Shown: positions 44,009 to 51,785, counted from the first letter of the stretch. The stretch: 52,851 nucleotides of DNA from an uncultured Spirochaetota bacterium (GCA_903821875.1 CAIJMU010000063.1:1-52851), one strand, 5' to 3'. Made by a program: numbers and translations. The notes: generated from the sequence alone by a model not told the origin.

Positions 44009-44882
44009 TCGGTCGACAACTGCAGTTGCCTCGGGGATCGTCCGTAAATGTCCACGGCAACTGCTGCCGGATATATTCTTAATTAGGGCAAAGTCGTCAC
44101 GGGCATCGCGGCGCGAGTTACGACGCGAAGGTCGCCGGAAAATCCTCGGTCGTAGTGATGTATGTCGTACTAAATACGACAAACTGTGCGCCGGAGAGGG
44201 CCAGGATGACGGCGGCCAGCCATTCCTCGCGACCGATGGGCGAGCGCCCGAGATTCGTATGCTGGAGCACAGCGCTCCCGTTGAGCACGGGCTGGTCTCG
44301 CCTCGAAGCTTGGTGCGCCAGTTTCACACGGAGCGCTTTAATGAGTGCCTCCTCATCCAGGGAAAAGCAGCCATGAAGCGGGCCTGCGTTCGCAAGCCTC
44401 TGGCGGAGAGTGGCAAGTTCCTCCTGGAGGAGGAAATACGCGGAAAATTCACCGAGCTCGAGGAGTTTCCCAATAGACGGGATTCGGCGCTGAGGCTCGG
44501 GCGTGCATCTTTCCGAGCTTCTTCCTGTGGTGCGGGCATATGGAAGAGATAGGAGTCGAAGCTGCCATTGCGCCAGACGCGACCAGCGCTTTTGAAGACC
44601 GCGAGAGCCACAAGGCCATCAGCTTCGGGGGTCTCCACTCCGCCAAGATCGCACTCGTCAGCGAGGACTTCCATGACATCGAGGTCCTTCAACGCTCGGG
44701 GGACTGGGGGGCCTTCATCCGGACTGAGAGGTCCCGGAACCCTCGAAAGCAGGGTCAGGCTTGTCAACTTTCGATATTCCGATAGCGCAGATTCCTTGGA
44801 ACTGAAGGCTTGCCAATCAGCTTCAATTTTGGCCTTTGACAATAATCTGACTGAGGCCTAGGTTAAATCCTTGGAGGCAATC
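44009..44882. other. Long intergenic stretch without a confident gene
   Basis: This 874-base region has no reading frame with recognisable protein features on either strand. Several frames of 60-170 codons are open on both strands, as expected of high-GC DNA, and none has a clear ribosome site or family motif. A perfect inverted repeat TGTCGTA-CTAAA-TACGACA lies at 44163-44181, and CAACTGCAGTTG at 44017-44028 is a 12-bp palindrome just after the methyltransferase stop. It could hold a decayed gene, but I cannot name it. Confidence 0.4.
44163..44181. repeat. Inverted repeat TGTCGTA-N5-TACGACA
   Basis: Seven-base perfect arms around a 5-base spacer in non-coding DNA. It could be an operator or a hairpin; the neighbouring sequence gives no further clue. 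Confidence 0.4.
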
Positions 44883-45329
44883 ATGGGAGACACGAGCAAA
44901 ATTGGAATCATCATCTGCGACCGCTACCGGACCTGTGCGGGAGGGAAGTGCTTCCGCGCGCTCAGGGCGAGGGAGGGAGCCTTTTCTGCCTACCACGGCG
45001 TAGAGGTGGAACTCGTTGGATTTACGAGTTGCGGGGGCTGTCCCGGCGGAGCAATCGAGTACGCGGGCGAGGAAATGGTCAAGAACGGCGCGACTGTCAT
45101 TCACCTCGCGACCGGCCTCTTGGTTGGCTATCCTCCTTGCCCCAGCATCGACTACTTCTCCCGTTTCATGGAAGCGCGCTACAAGGTTCGAGTAATCGTG
45201 GGAACCCACCCCATCCCCGAAAAGTACCGCTTGATCCACGGAAAGCTCGGGACCTGGTCGGAGCCCTGCTGGAAAGTCCTCCTCGAGCCGACCCTGGCCG
45301 ATGAGGCGACAAGAAAGGCTTACGATTAG
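44883..45329 (+). CDS. CGGC-domain protein
   Basis: A 148-residue protein from the ATG at 44883 with GGAGG upstream. It opens MGDTSKIGIIICDRYRTCAGGKCFRALRARE and has FTSCGGCPGG near residue 47, the four-residue CGGC motif that defines this family, then PPCPSIDYF near 87 and a conserved HPIPEKY. The family is thought to bind metals or act in redox chemistry; its function is not established. It has seven cysteines in all. It lies in a redox island just before a possible structured non-coding region. Confidence 0.88.
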   Translation: MGDTSKIGIIICDRYRTCAGGKCFRALRAREGAFSAYHGVEVELVGFTSCGGCPGGAIEYAGEEMVKNGATVIHLATGLLVGYPPCPSIDYFSRFMEARYKVRVIVGTHPIPEKYRLIHGKLGTWSEPCWKVLLEPTLADEATRKAYD

Positions 45330-45395
45330 CCCAGGCTCGATTTCCTGGCATCATCGTTCAGGCGCTCAGTTCATGTAAGCCAACCGATTGACTCA

Positions 45396-45675
45396 AAAAA
45401 GGCACATGCCAGATATCTGAGTATCCGCAAATGGGCGAAGCGCCTCGGCTGGTACCGTCGGTACCTTGGGATTACCTAGGGAAAAGGAGGCACGGCGTGC
45501 CTAATTGTAATGGATGAGAACCGATGCGTGAGGTGCAAGAAAGGGGGCTGAGCCCGAAGAGCTTCGTGGTTCACGGTGGGCTATGGGGGCAACCGAATTC
45601 CTTCGCAAGGCCAGGGTTGGGGCTTGGCGGGCTAAGCGCACTAAAGGGCTCCCCTAAGGCCAGCCCCAAAAGGCA
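45396..45675. ncRNA. Candidate structured non-coding element, class unknown
   Basis: About 280 bases without a reading frame but rich in short stems: GGCACATGCC and CAGATATCTG near 45401-45420, GGTACC-GTC-GGTACC at 45451-45465, AGGCACG-G-CGTGCCT at 45488-45502, GGGC-TGA-GCCC near 45544, and a long imperfect hairpin at 45617-45669 whose outer arms are TTGGGGCT and AGCCCCAA. The element begins and ends with AAAAGGCAC, a direct repeat. It matches no RNA class I know (no RNase P, tmRNA, SRP, riboswitch or group II domain 5 signatures). The strand is unclear; it could also be a small mobile element remnant. Confidence 0.35.
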
Positions 45676-45680
45676 CTCAT

Positions 45681-45710
45681 AAAAAAGCCCCCGGAGGCAT
45701 TTCCGGGGGC
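45681..45710 (-). terminator. Intrinsic terminator of the cytochrome-rhodanese operon
   Basis: On the minus strand, GCCCCCGG and CCGGGGGC form a perfect 8-bp stem with an 8-base loop, followed by TTTTTT. It begins 29 bases after the rhodanese stop codon and is a textbook Rho-independent terminator. Confidence 0.9.
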
Positions 45711-45739
45711 AGAGATAATCTTCACCAAGAGGGCTTGGT

Positions 45740-46624
45740 TCAGCGCCAGGTTCCGGCTATGTACTTGACCGAGGGATCGGCTGCGAGCACCTGCGAGGAA
45801 CCGTCGAAATTACGCACGCTCTTCCATCCGAGCATTTCGGACATGATCCACCACCAGGTCGATGCGGCGACGCCGGTGTCGCAGTAGACGATGGTCTCGG
45901 CCTTGGGATCGAGGCCAAGTCTGGCCGCGATGGATTCGAGGTCGGCCTTGGGCTTGAAAAAGCCATCGGCGGTGGCGATCCAGGTACTGGGCAGGGGCCA
46001 GGCGCTTGCGTAGTGGCCGAACTGGGCGGTGGTAGCTGACTTGGAGACGCCGAAGTATGTATCGTAGGTCCGCGCATCGACAATCTGGGCCTTCTTGGCG
46101 GCCATGACATAGGCCTTGTCCGCAAAGAATGCAGGATTGAACTTTACGACAAAGCTTCCTGACTTTGCTGCGACAGGGTCGGTCTGGACCGGCTTGCTGG
46201 CCTTGGTCCAGGCAGCGTAGCCGCCGTCGAGGATGGCGACATTTTCGAGACCTGCGTACTTCAGGGTCCAGCCCACGCGGGTAGCCCAGGCGAGGCGAGC
46301 GCTGGTGTCGGTATCGACTACGACAACCTGGGAGTCGGCGTTTATGCCGGCTGCCTGGAGTACGTCGGTAAGGTCATCGGCCTGGGGTACCTCGTTGAGG
46401 ACATCGCCGGCCTTCACATAGACGCTGGCGCCGATGACATTGACCGCGCCGGTGATGTGGCCTGCCTTGTAGTCCTCGACCTTGCGCATGTCCACGACAA
46501 CGAGCCTGGGATTGGCAAGGTTGGCTTCGAGCCAGGTGGCGTCAACGACCGAGGCAATGTCCCGGGCCATCGCCATCGGGGCGAGGACTGAGAGACCGAT
46601 GAGGGCAATGAGGAACTTCTTCAC
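45740..46624 (-). CDS. Secreted thiosulfate sulfurtransferase (rhodanese, two domains)
   Basis: A 294-residue exported protein with a signal peptide (MKKFLIALIGLSVLAPMAMA). Two rhodanese domains follow. The first has LVVVDMRKVEDYKAGHITGAVNV and no catalytic Cys (VVVVDTDTSARLAW at that site). The second has AQIVDARTYDTYFG and the catalytic loop IVYCDTGVAAS with the active Cys near residue 248. It would move sulfane sulfur, or a selenium analogue, in the periplasm. It starts 11 bases after the multiheme cytochrome gene and is followed by a terminator, so the two form one operon. Rhodanese-cytochrome pairs also occur in selenite/tellurite reduction loci of Geobacter-like bacteria. Confidence 0.92.
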   Translation of the reverse strand: MKKFLIALIGLSVLAPMAMARDIASVVDATWLEANLANPRLVVVDMRKVEDYKAGHITGAVNVIGASVYVKAGDVLNEVPQADDLTDVLQAAGINADSQVVVVDTDTSARLAWATRVGWTLKYAGLENVAILDGGYAAWTKASKPVQTDPVAAKSGSFVVKFNPAFFADKAYVMAAKKAQIVDARTYDTYFGVSKSATTAQFGHYASAWPLPSTWIATADGFFKPKADLESIAARLGLDPKAETIVYCDTGVAASTWWWIMSEMLGWKSVRNFDGSSQVLAADPSVKYIAGTWR

Positions 46625-46635
46625 GCTACACTCTC

Positions 46636-47856
46636 CTACTTGTCAAACTTGAAAATGAGGGCCTGGTTGGATTTTGACCCGCCGACCGGCAGGTCCGATT
46701 CTTTGAGGAAATGAGCCTGCGCTACGTGGCAGGCAGCGCAGTCGCGGGTGCGGTCGGTCCGTTTCTTGGTGTTGTGAGGAACTGCATCCCAGTAGTTGGG
46801 CAGGGAGTCGTAATTGGACTGGGCAATTCCTGCCGGGGCGAAGGTATCCCGGACGGTGGGGATGTGCCTGAGCGTGGTGAGCTGGCCAGCCTTGCGTGGG
46901 TTGTCGCCGAGGATGAGACCGGGGACCGAAGTCGCCCCCGCGCCAAGGTGGCAACCGTAGCAATTGCGATATTCGCTTGAGGAGTGGCAGGCCGAGCAGC
47001 TCGCCTTGCCGGCGTGCGTCGCATGGGCCGTTTTCGCCGCATCGGTCTTCGCCGCTTCCGGTTTGTGGCAACCGACGCAACTAGGCTTTTCGGCCAGGGC
47101 CTTGCGTCCAGGGACGGAGGCCTCCGGACCATGCAGCTCGGCAGGCTTGTGGCAGTCGGTGCAGGTCATTCCCTTTTGATAATGCACGTCGGCATTCCCG
47201 CCATATTCCCCGGTGAACTCGGGGTAGACCCGGCCATTATGGCAAACTGCGCAGGTCTTGGCGTCGTCCTTCCGCACGAAGCGGTGCCCTTGGATGAGGC
47301 CCGTGCTGATGCCGGAAACTGTCGGTCCCTTGACGTGGCAGTCGCCGCAGGAGGCATGGCAGGAGTTGCAGGATTGGACAAAGACCTTGCCGTCGAAGGC
47401 CTTGATGTCCGTCGCGGACAGGCGTGGCCGCACTCCGTTCTTCATCCCGACAGTGGTGAAGTGGAGGGACTTCGAGTAATTGGTCGCGATATCGCCGTGG
47501 CAGGATCCACAGAGATCGGTGTCGTCGGAGGGGCGCTTGACCAGCCCGACGTGGGCAAGGTCGCGGGTGGCGGCGTTCTCGTTTCCGCTGTGGCAGGTGA
47601 CGCAACCTTGGCTGAGATGCACATCGCTTTCGGTCAGGGACGCGTCAATGACGTATCCCATGTATAACTCTTCCGCCCGAACCGGGGGAGGTGGACCCGC
47701 TCAGCCCTCCGCCTCGGAGGCGGCGACCGAGGGTGGGATGAACAGGGCTTGTATCCTGGCGGGATTTGTATGACAGGCGACACAGCTGGATTGGGCCGCA
47801 TGGGCAGCTATCCCGATAAGGAGTGTCGCTGCAAGGGCAAGCGAATGTTTGATCAT
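46636..47856 (-). CDS. Exported multiheme c-type cytochrome with in-frame TGA (possible selenocysteine)
   Basis: From the ATG at 47856, which has GGAGG six bases upstream, a signal peptide (MIKHSLALAATLLIGIAAHA) and one heme motif (CVACH) are followed at codon 52 by TGA (47703-47701). The same frame continues without another stop for 354 codons and carries ten more CxxCH motifs, among them CVTCH, CGSCH, CNSCH, CGDCH and CYGCH, giving 11 in total. An internal ATG at 47661 could restart translation but would have no signal peptide, so heme attachment would fail. A stem with loop GGUUC starts eight bases after the TGA, in the position of a bacterial SECIS. The alternatives are a true nonsense mutation or sequencing error. 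The rhodanese gene follows by 11 bases. Confidence 0.75.
47668..47693 (-). promoter_or_regulatory. SECIS-like hairpin just after the in-frame TGA
   Basis: Counting from the base after the TGA, bases 8-17 pair with 23-33: CCC with GGG next to the loop, then C-G, C-G and U-A beyond a bulged C, with two outer pairs between mismatches. The loop is GGUUC, starting at base 18. Bacterial SelB-binding hairpins lie within about 16-37 bases of the UGA and carry a G early in the loop. The C-rich sequence makes a chance stem possible. Confidence 0.4.
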
Positions 47857-47888
47857 TCAAGACCTCCGGTAACTAAGGGCATATGACC

Positions 47889-47917
47889 GTTATAGCAGGA
47901 GTCCCATTAAAAGTAAA
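47889..47917 (-). promoter_or_regulatory. Promoter of the cytochrome-rhodanese operon
   Basis: On the minus strand TTTACT (47917-47912, 4 of 6) and TATAAC (47894-47889, 5 of 6) are 17 bases apart. The -10 box lies 33 bases before the ATG at 47856, supporting transcription through the signal-peptide start rather than an internal one. Confidence 0.55.
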
Positions 47918-48005
47918 TATATAGATATGTAAAGTAGGCCTCGAAGCCTGTCTCCTTCTCACTTTCAATCACCTCTACGACTATTAGTGACCTCGCCAGA
48001 CTTGA

Positions 48006-48045
48006 CCGGTAATACTTTGTAATCTATATTACGAAGTATTACCGG
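48006..48045. promoter_or_regulatory. 40-bp palindromic operator of the RHH regulator
   Basis: Arms CCGGTAATACTT (48006-48017) and AAGTATTACCGG (48034-48045) flank a centre that is itself symmetric (GTAAT-CTAT-ATTAC), so the whole is palindromic apart from one mismatched pair. The 16-base spacing between AATACTT and AAGTATT equals the spacing of NikR half-sites (GTATGA-N16-TCATAC). It ends nine bases before the ATG of the regulator, overlapping its ribosome site, so it is well placed for autorepression of the metal transport operon. Confidence 0.8.
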
Positions 48046-48053
48046 GGGTGAAC

Positions 48054-48341
48054 ATGGGTGCCGCGAAAACAGATCTCATCACATTCAAGGTCGAACCCTC
48101 TCTCGCCGAGCTGATCAACCGCATGCCCAACAAGTCGGAGTTCATACGCAAGGCCATTCTCGGCGCGCTCGAGAGCAGCTGTCCGCTTTGCCAGGGCACA
48201 GGCGTGCTGACCCCCGAACAGCAGGGACACTGGAAGCGCTTCGCCGAGCACCACCGGGTGGAAACCTGCGGCGAGTGCCAGGCCGTCTACGTCCAGTGCG
48301 ACTCCTCCACTACCTCCGAACCAGCCCCAGCCCACGCCTGA
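48054..48341 (+). CDS. Ribbon-helix-helix regulator with zinc-knuckle cysteines, probable metal sensor
   Basis: A 95-residue protein. The N-terminal 45 residues fit a CopG/NikR-type ribbon-helix-helix: LITFKVEPSLAELINRM for the strand and first helix and NKSEFIRKAILGAL for the second. The C-terminal half has CPLCQGTG and CGECQAV, two Cys pairs, with His residues between (GHWKRFAEHH), so it probably binds zinc. It is much shorter than NikR (about 135 residues, with an ACT-like nickel domain). It starts the operon for a zinc/manganese ABC importer and is preceded by a NikR-spaced palindrome. I infer a zinc-responsive repressor; the usual regulator of such operons is Zur. Confidence 0.8.
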   Translation: MGAAKTDLITFKVEPSLAELINRMPNKSEFIRKAILGALESSCPLCQGTGVLTPEQQGHWKRFAEHHRVETCGECQAVYVQCDSSTTSEPAPAHA

Positions 48342-48354
48342 AGGGAGGATTCGA

Positions 48355-49281
48355 ATGCGCAATCGACCATCTGTCCTCATCATCGTGTCGCTCGGAATGT
48401 TTGCCATGATCCCTGCCTGTACGCCATCCAAACACGCCTCCGCCGCTGGGAAAAAGACCATCGTCGTGACCTATTCCGTGCTCGGTTCCATCGTGCATGA
48501 GCTCGTCGGCGACCTGGCTACGGTGAGGGTCATGATACCGAATGGACTGGATGTCCATGAATGGGAGCCCTCGGCCAAGGACATCGAGAGCCTTACGAAG
48601 GCGGATCTTGTCGTCGAGAACGGGCTCGGGCTCGAAGGGGGCATGGGCAAGGCCCTCGACCAGGCGCGCTCAGCCGGGGTGAAGTTTTTCACCGTATCAA
48701 ACTGCATCACTATTCGCAGGGTCGGCGCGGGCGAAGGCATTCCCTCGGGTGACCCGGACCAGGCTGTCGGCGCAGAGGACCCCCACCTCTGGACAGATCC
48801 GGTCGCGGTCAAGGCGATGGTCGTGGCGCTGACGCCGGAGTTGAAGACGGAGCTCGGACTCGATGTCTCGGCGCGGGCAGCTGATCTGGAGAAGAGGCTC
48901 GATGGCCTCGACAGGGAGATAGGCACCGCCGTCGCAGCCCTAAGGCCTGGACAGCGGAAGCTGGTCACAGGCCACGAGTCCCTCGGCTACTTTGCCCAGC
49001 GCTACGGCTTCACGCTCGTCGGCGCGGTCGTTCCGAGCCTCACGACCGAGGCAGAGAGCTCCGCCGCCGACTTCGTCGCTCTCAAGAGGCTCATCGCGGA
49101 GAACCAGGTGAAGGTTATTTTTACAGAGATCGGGACACCGGCCAGGACCGTCGAGGCGCTCGCCAAGGAGTCCGGCATCACGGCCGTCCCCCTAAAGACG
49201 CACTCTATGCCGGCTGACGGGTCTTACCTCACCTTCGCGCGCGATCTTTCCGCCGTCATCATCGGCGCACTCAGGCAATGA
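48355..49281 (+). CDS. znuA: Zinc/manganese ABC transporter substrate-binding lipoprotein
   Basis: A 308-residue cluster 9 binding protein with a lipoprotein signal (IVSLGMFAMIPAC). Metal ligands of the family are visible: His in LDVHEWEPSAKD near residue 64, His in AEDPHLWTDPVAV near 142 and His in TGHESLGYFAQRYGF near 204. The long His-rich loop seen in many ZnuA proteins is absent, so the specificity for zinc over manganese is not certain; regulation by a Cys-rich regulator favours zinc. GGGAGG precedes the ATG, and the next gene overlaps its stop by four bases. Confidence 0.9.
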   Translation: MRNRPSVLIIVSLGMFAMIPACTPSKHASAAGKKTIVVTYSVLGSIVHELVGDLATVRVMIPNGLDVHEWEPSAKDIESLTKADLVVENGLGLEGGMGKALDQARSAGVKFFTVSNCITIRRVGAGEGIPSGDPDQAVGAEDPHLWTDPVAVKAMVVALTPELKTELGLDVSARAADLEKRLDGLDREIGTAVAALRPGQRKLVTGHESLGYFAQRYGFTLVGAVVPSLTTEAESSAADFVALKRLIAENQVKVIFTEIGTPARTVEALAKESGITAVPLKTHSMPADGSYLTFARDLSAVIIGALRQ

Positions 49282-50144
49282 TGGAGATCTTCATCTCCCC
49301 GTTTTCCTCGAATGTCTTCATGGCCAACGCCCTCATCGCCGGGATCCTTGTCTCGATCGCCTGCGGGATCGTCGGCACCTTGGTCGTGCTTCGGGGTCTG
49401 GCCTTTATCGGCGATGCGCTGGCGCACGGAGTATTGCCAGGCGTGGCGATCGCCCTCCTCCTCGGGTTCCCCGGGATGCTCGGTGCAGCGGTTGGAGCCC
49501 TCGCGATGGTCCTCGGCATCGGCTTCATCACTCGACGGTCCAACCTGAGCTCGGACACAGTAATCGGGCTCCTCTTCGTCGCCATGCTCGCCCTCGGTGT
49601 GGTCATCGTGTCCCGATCGCAGGCCTTCTCAGGCGATCTTGTCCACATCCTCTTCGGAGAGATCCTGGGCATAAGGACGGGCGAGATCCTGCTCCAGCTC
49701 GGAGCCACGGTAGCCATCGCGATCACGGCCCTTGTCTGCTACCGTCCCTTCCTCCTCCTCTGCTTCAGTGCGGAGCAAGCCGAGGTCTCCGGTTATTCTG
49801 CGAGGCGCTATCACTCGATCATGCTCCTCCTGGTCGCAGTGACGGTAGTCGTGTCCTTCCGCACGGTCGGAACCCTCCTTGTCTTTGGCATGCTTCTCGC
49901 CCCAGCGGCCGGAGCAGCGCTCTTCTCCCGGAAGATCACCACCATGATGCTGGTCGCCTCAGTGCTGGGCATCCTTTCGGTCTACGCCGGCCTCCTCGCG
50001 AGCTATCACCTCAACCTCGCAGCTGGAGCGACGGTCACGCTCGTGGCTGCGGGCCTCTTCTTCCTCCTCTTCGCGGCCAAGCAGCTGCTGGGTCTGACGA
50101 GGCCGCCGGTGAGGGGCAACCTGGAAGGGCAGCATGGGCAGTAA
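49278..50144 (+). CDS. znuB: Zinc/manganese ABC transporter permease
   Basis: A 288-residue membrane protein with about eight hydrophobic segments. Family features are IACGIVGTLVVLRGLAFIGDALAHGVLPGVAIA near residue 33, GLLFVAMLALGVVIVS near 97 and FRTVGTLLVFGMLLAPAAGAALF near 193. It starts in the stop of the binding-protein gene (ATGA overlap). The ATPase gene overlaps its last 11 bases, so the three are translationally coupled. Confidence 0.92.
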   Translation: MMEIFISPFSSNVFMANALIAGILVSIACGIVGTLVVLRGLAFIGDALAHGVLPGVAIALLLGFPGMLGAAVGALAMVLGIGFITRRSNLSSDTVIGLLFVAMLALGVVIVSRSQAFSGDLVHILFGEILGIRTGEILLQLGATVAIAITALVCYRPFLLLCFSAEQAEVSGYSARRYHSIMLLLVAVTVVVSFRTVGTLLVFGMLLAPAAGAALFSRKITTMMLVASVLGILSVYAGLLASYHLNLAAGATVTLVAAGLFFLLFAAKQLLGLTRPPVRGNLEGQHGQ

Positions 50145-50952
50145 CCGCCCCGAGAACCGCAAAGGACAGCCTGTCCAGGGTCCTTCGAAAGCTGCTGTCA
50201 CCACTCGCGCACTCAGCGTCGGCTATGGGAGAGAGACTATCGTCGCCGATATCAACCTCATTCTCCCCAAGGGAGAGCTGCTCGCCCTCGTCGGCTCCAA
50301 TGGATCGGGAAAGACCACCTTGCTTCGGACGATCGCCGGTCTCCTCAAGCCAATTTCCGGCTCCCTTGAGGTGCTCGGAGGCCCTCCTCTTGCGCAGCCG
50401 TGGCGCGTCGCCTACATGGGACAGTTCCACCCTTCGAGCTTCATGCTTCCTCTCCGCGCCATCGAAGTCGTCCGCATGTCCCGTTTCGCCGCGCATGGTT
50501 TGCTTGGTCGCCTGACAGCCGAGGATGAGAAGGCGGTCGAGGAGGCCATCGACCTGATGGGCCTCGGCGGAATCGCAATGCGGCCCCTCAACACCCTGTC
50601 AGGGGGGCAGAGGCAGCGGGTCTTCATTGCCCAGGCCTTCGCGCACAAGGCGGAACTCATCCTTCTCGACGAGCCCGCGACCAACATTGACGCCAGTTCG
50701 CGCGAGACCTATCGCAGCCATGTCCGTGATCTGGCGAAGCGGGGAGTCTCGACAATCATCGCCACCCATGACATCGAAGAGGCGGCGGCCTGCGACCAGA
50801 CCCTCCTCCTCGCGCATCGAGTCGTGGCCTACGGGAAGGGCGAGGAGGTACTCACCGCCGAGGCTCTCCTTTCCACCTTCGGAATCGTCGGGAAATACAA
50901 GGAGGGGAGGATCGTCCTCGTCGAACGGGAGCACGGACACGGATGCGATTGA
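50134..50952 (+). CDS. znuC: Zinc/manganese ABC transporter ATPase
   Basis: A 272-residue ABC ATPase. It carries Walker A GSNGSGKTT near residue 52, the Q-loop MGQFHPSSFML, the signature LSGGQRQRVFIAQAF near 150, Walker B ILLDEPATNID and the switch His in IATHDIEE. It has a 20-residue N-terminal extension before the cassette, and the ATG at 50134 lies inside the permease gene. Together with the two genes upstream it forms a complete importer. Confidence 0.93.
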   Translation: MGSNRPENRKGQPVQGPSKAAVTTRALSVGYGRETIVADINLILPKGELLALVGSNGSGKTTLLRTIAGLLKPISGSLEVLGGPPLAQPWRVAYMGQFHPSSFMLPLRAIEVVRMSRFAAHGLLGRLTAEDEKAVEEAIDLMGLGGIAMRPLNTLSGGQRQRVFIAQAFAHKAELILLDEPATNIDASSRETYRSHVRDLAKRGVSTIIATHDIEEAAACDQTLLLAHRVVAYGKGEEVLTAEALLSTFGIVGKYKEGRIVLVEREHGHGCD

Positions 50953-51068
50953 CGGCCAATCGAGATCGGGATTCTCCGATGCGCCGACCCTGTGGGGGAG
51001 CATTGACTCCGTTTCCTTGCCATTGCTGGGGGCGACGGCTATTCTCGCTACCATAGAAAGGAGCCCCC

Positions 51069-51182
51069 ATGAAACTCAGTGCGCGCAATGTCCTGAAGGG
51101 CAAGGTCAAGAGCATCCACCTCGCGTTCACCGACGGGAGCCACGGGATTGTCACCTGGCCCAAGCTCCCGGGTTCCGCCTGA
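51069..51182 (+). pseudogene. Truncated Mop (molybdate-binding) domain
   Basis: AAGGAG and an ATG open a 37-codon frame, MKLSARNVLKGKVKSI, the standard opening of a Mop/TOBE molybdate-binding domain. After about residue 18 the similarity stops (FTDGSHGIVTWPKLPGSA) and a TGA follows, whereas intact Mop proteins are near 70 residues. I read it as a molbindin gene decayed by a frameshift or deletion. A functional small protein is unlikely. Confidence 0.6.
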
Positions 51183-51197
51183 AGACCGGAAAGCGCG

Positions 51198-51785
51198 ATG
51201 GATACTACGATTCGTGAGTTCTTCGACGCCCGCGCCGGGCGATGGGACCAGATAACAACGCATCCGCCAGAGCGCGTCGCCGCTGTGCTCGACCTCCTCG
51301 GGGACATTTCCGCTGCCCGTGTCCTGGATGTCGGCAGCGGGACGGGCGTCCTCCTCGATTCCCTCCTTGAGAGGGTGGGCCCGAAGGGAGAGGTCGTCGC
51401 CCTGGACCTTTCGCCCCTCATGATCGAGGCTTCGCGCGCGAGGCACCAGGGGCCGAACCTGCTTCACGAGATGGGCGACTTTGTCTCATGGAGATCGTCC
51501 GATCCCTTCGACTGCATCATCGCCTATTCCTGCTTTCCCCATTTCCTCGACCCGGAGGGATTCTGGCTGTCTGTTTGCGCCAACCTCAGGTCCGGGGGAT
51601 TGCTCCTTGTCGCGCACATCGAAGGCAGGTTGGCGATCGATCGGGAGCATGGAGGGGCGGCTTCGGCGATCTCCCTGCCCCTGCCCCCCGTCGAGGAGCT
51701 CGCTGCCAGGGCTCGGAGCCTGGGCATGGAGCCCGTCCTCCAGAAAGACAGTGATGACTCCTATTTCTTCCTCGCTCGGAGATGA
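51198..51785 (+). CDS. Class I SAM-dependent methyltransferase
   Basis: A 195-residue methyltransferase from the ATG at 51198. Motif I is RVLDVGSGTGVLLDSLLERVGPKGEVVALDLSPLMIEASR near residue 40, followed by DCIIAYSCFPHFLDPEGFWLSV near 105 and LLLVAHIEGR near 138. The sequence FDARAGRWDQ at the start recalls methyltransferases seen near metal and corrinoid genes. It lies between gene remnants in the flank of the metal transporter operon, with no clear partner. Confidence 0.88.
   Translation: MDTTIREFFDARAGRWDQITTHPPERVAAVLDLLGDISAARVLDVGSGTGVLLDSLLERVGPKGEVVALDLSPLMIEASRARHQGPNLLHEMGDFVSWRSSDPFDCIIAYSCFPHFLDPEGFWLSVCANLRSGGLLLVAHIEGRLAIDREHGGAASAISLPLPPVEELAARARSLGMEPVLQKDSDDSYFFLARR

Noticed and set aside
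44324-44842. A 172-codon minus-strand frame in the long gap
   Set aside because: No ribosome site, no recognisable motif, and the sequence has the Ser/Arg-rich look of a non-coding frame.
45396-45675. Known RNA class (RNase P, tmRNA, 4.5S, group II intron, TPP or cobalamin riboswitch)
   Set aside because: Conserved cores of these RNAs that I can recall are absent on both strands.
46636-47661. The ten-heme part as an independent gene starting at the ATG at 47661
   Set aside because: It would lack a signal peptide, needed for c-type heme attachment, while the upstream start has a better ribosome site, a promoter, a signal peptide and one more heme motif in the same frame.
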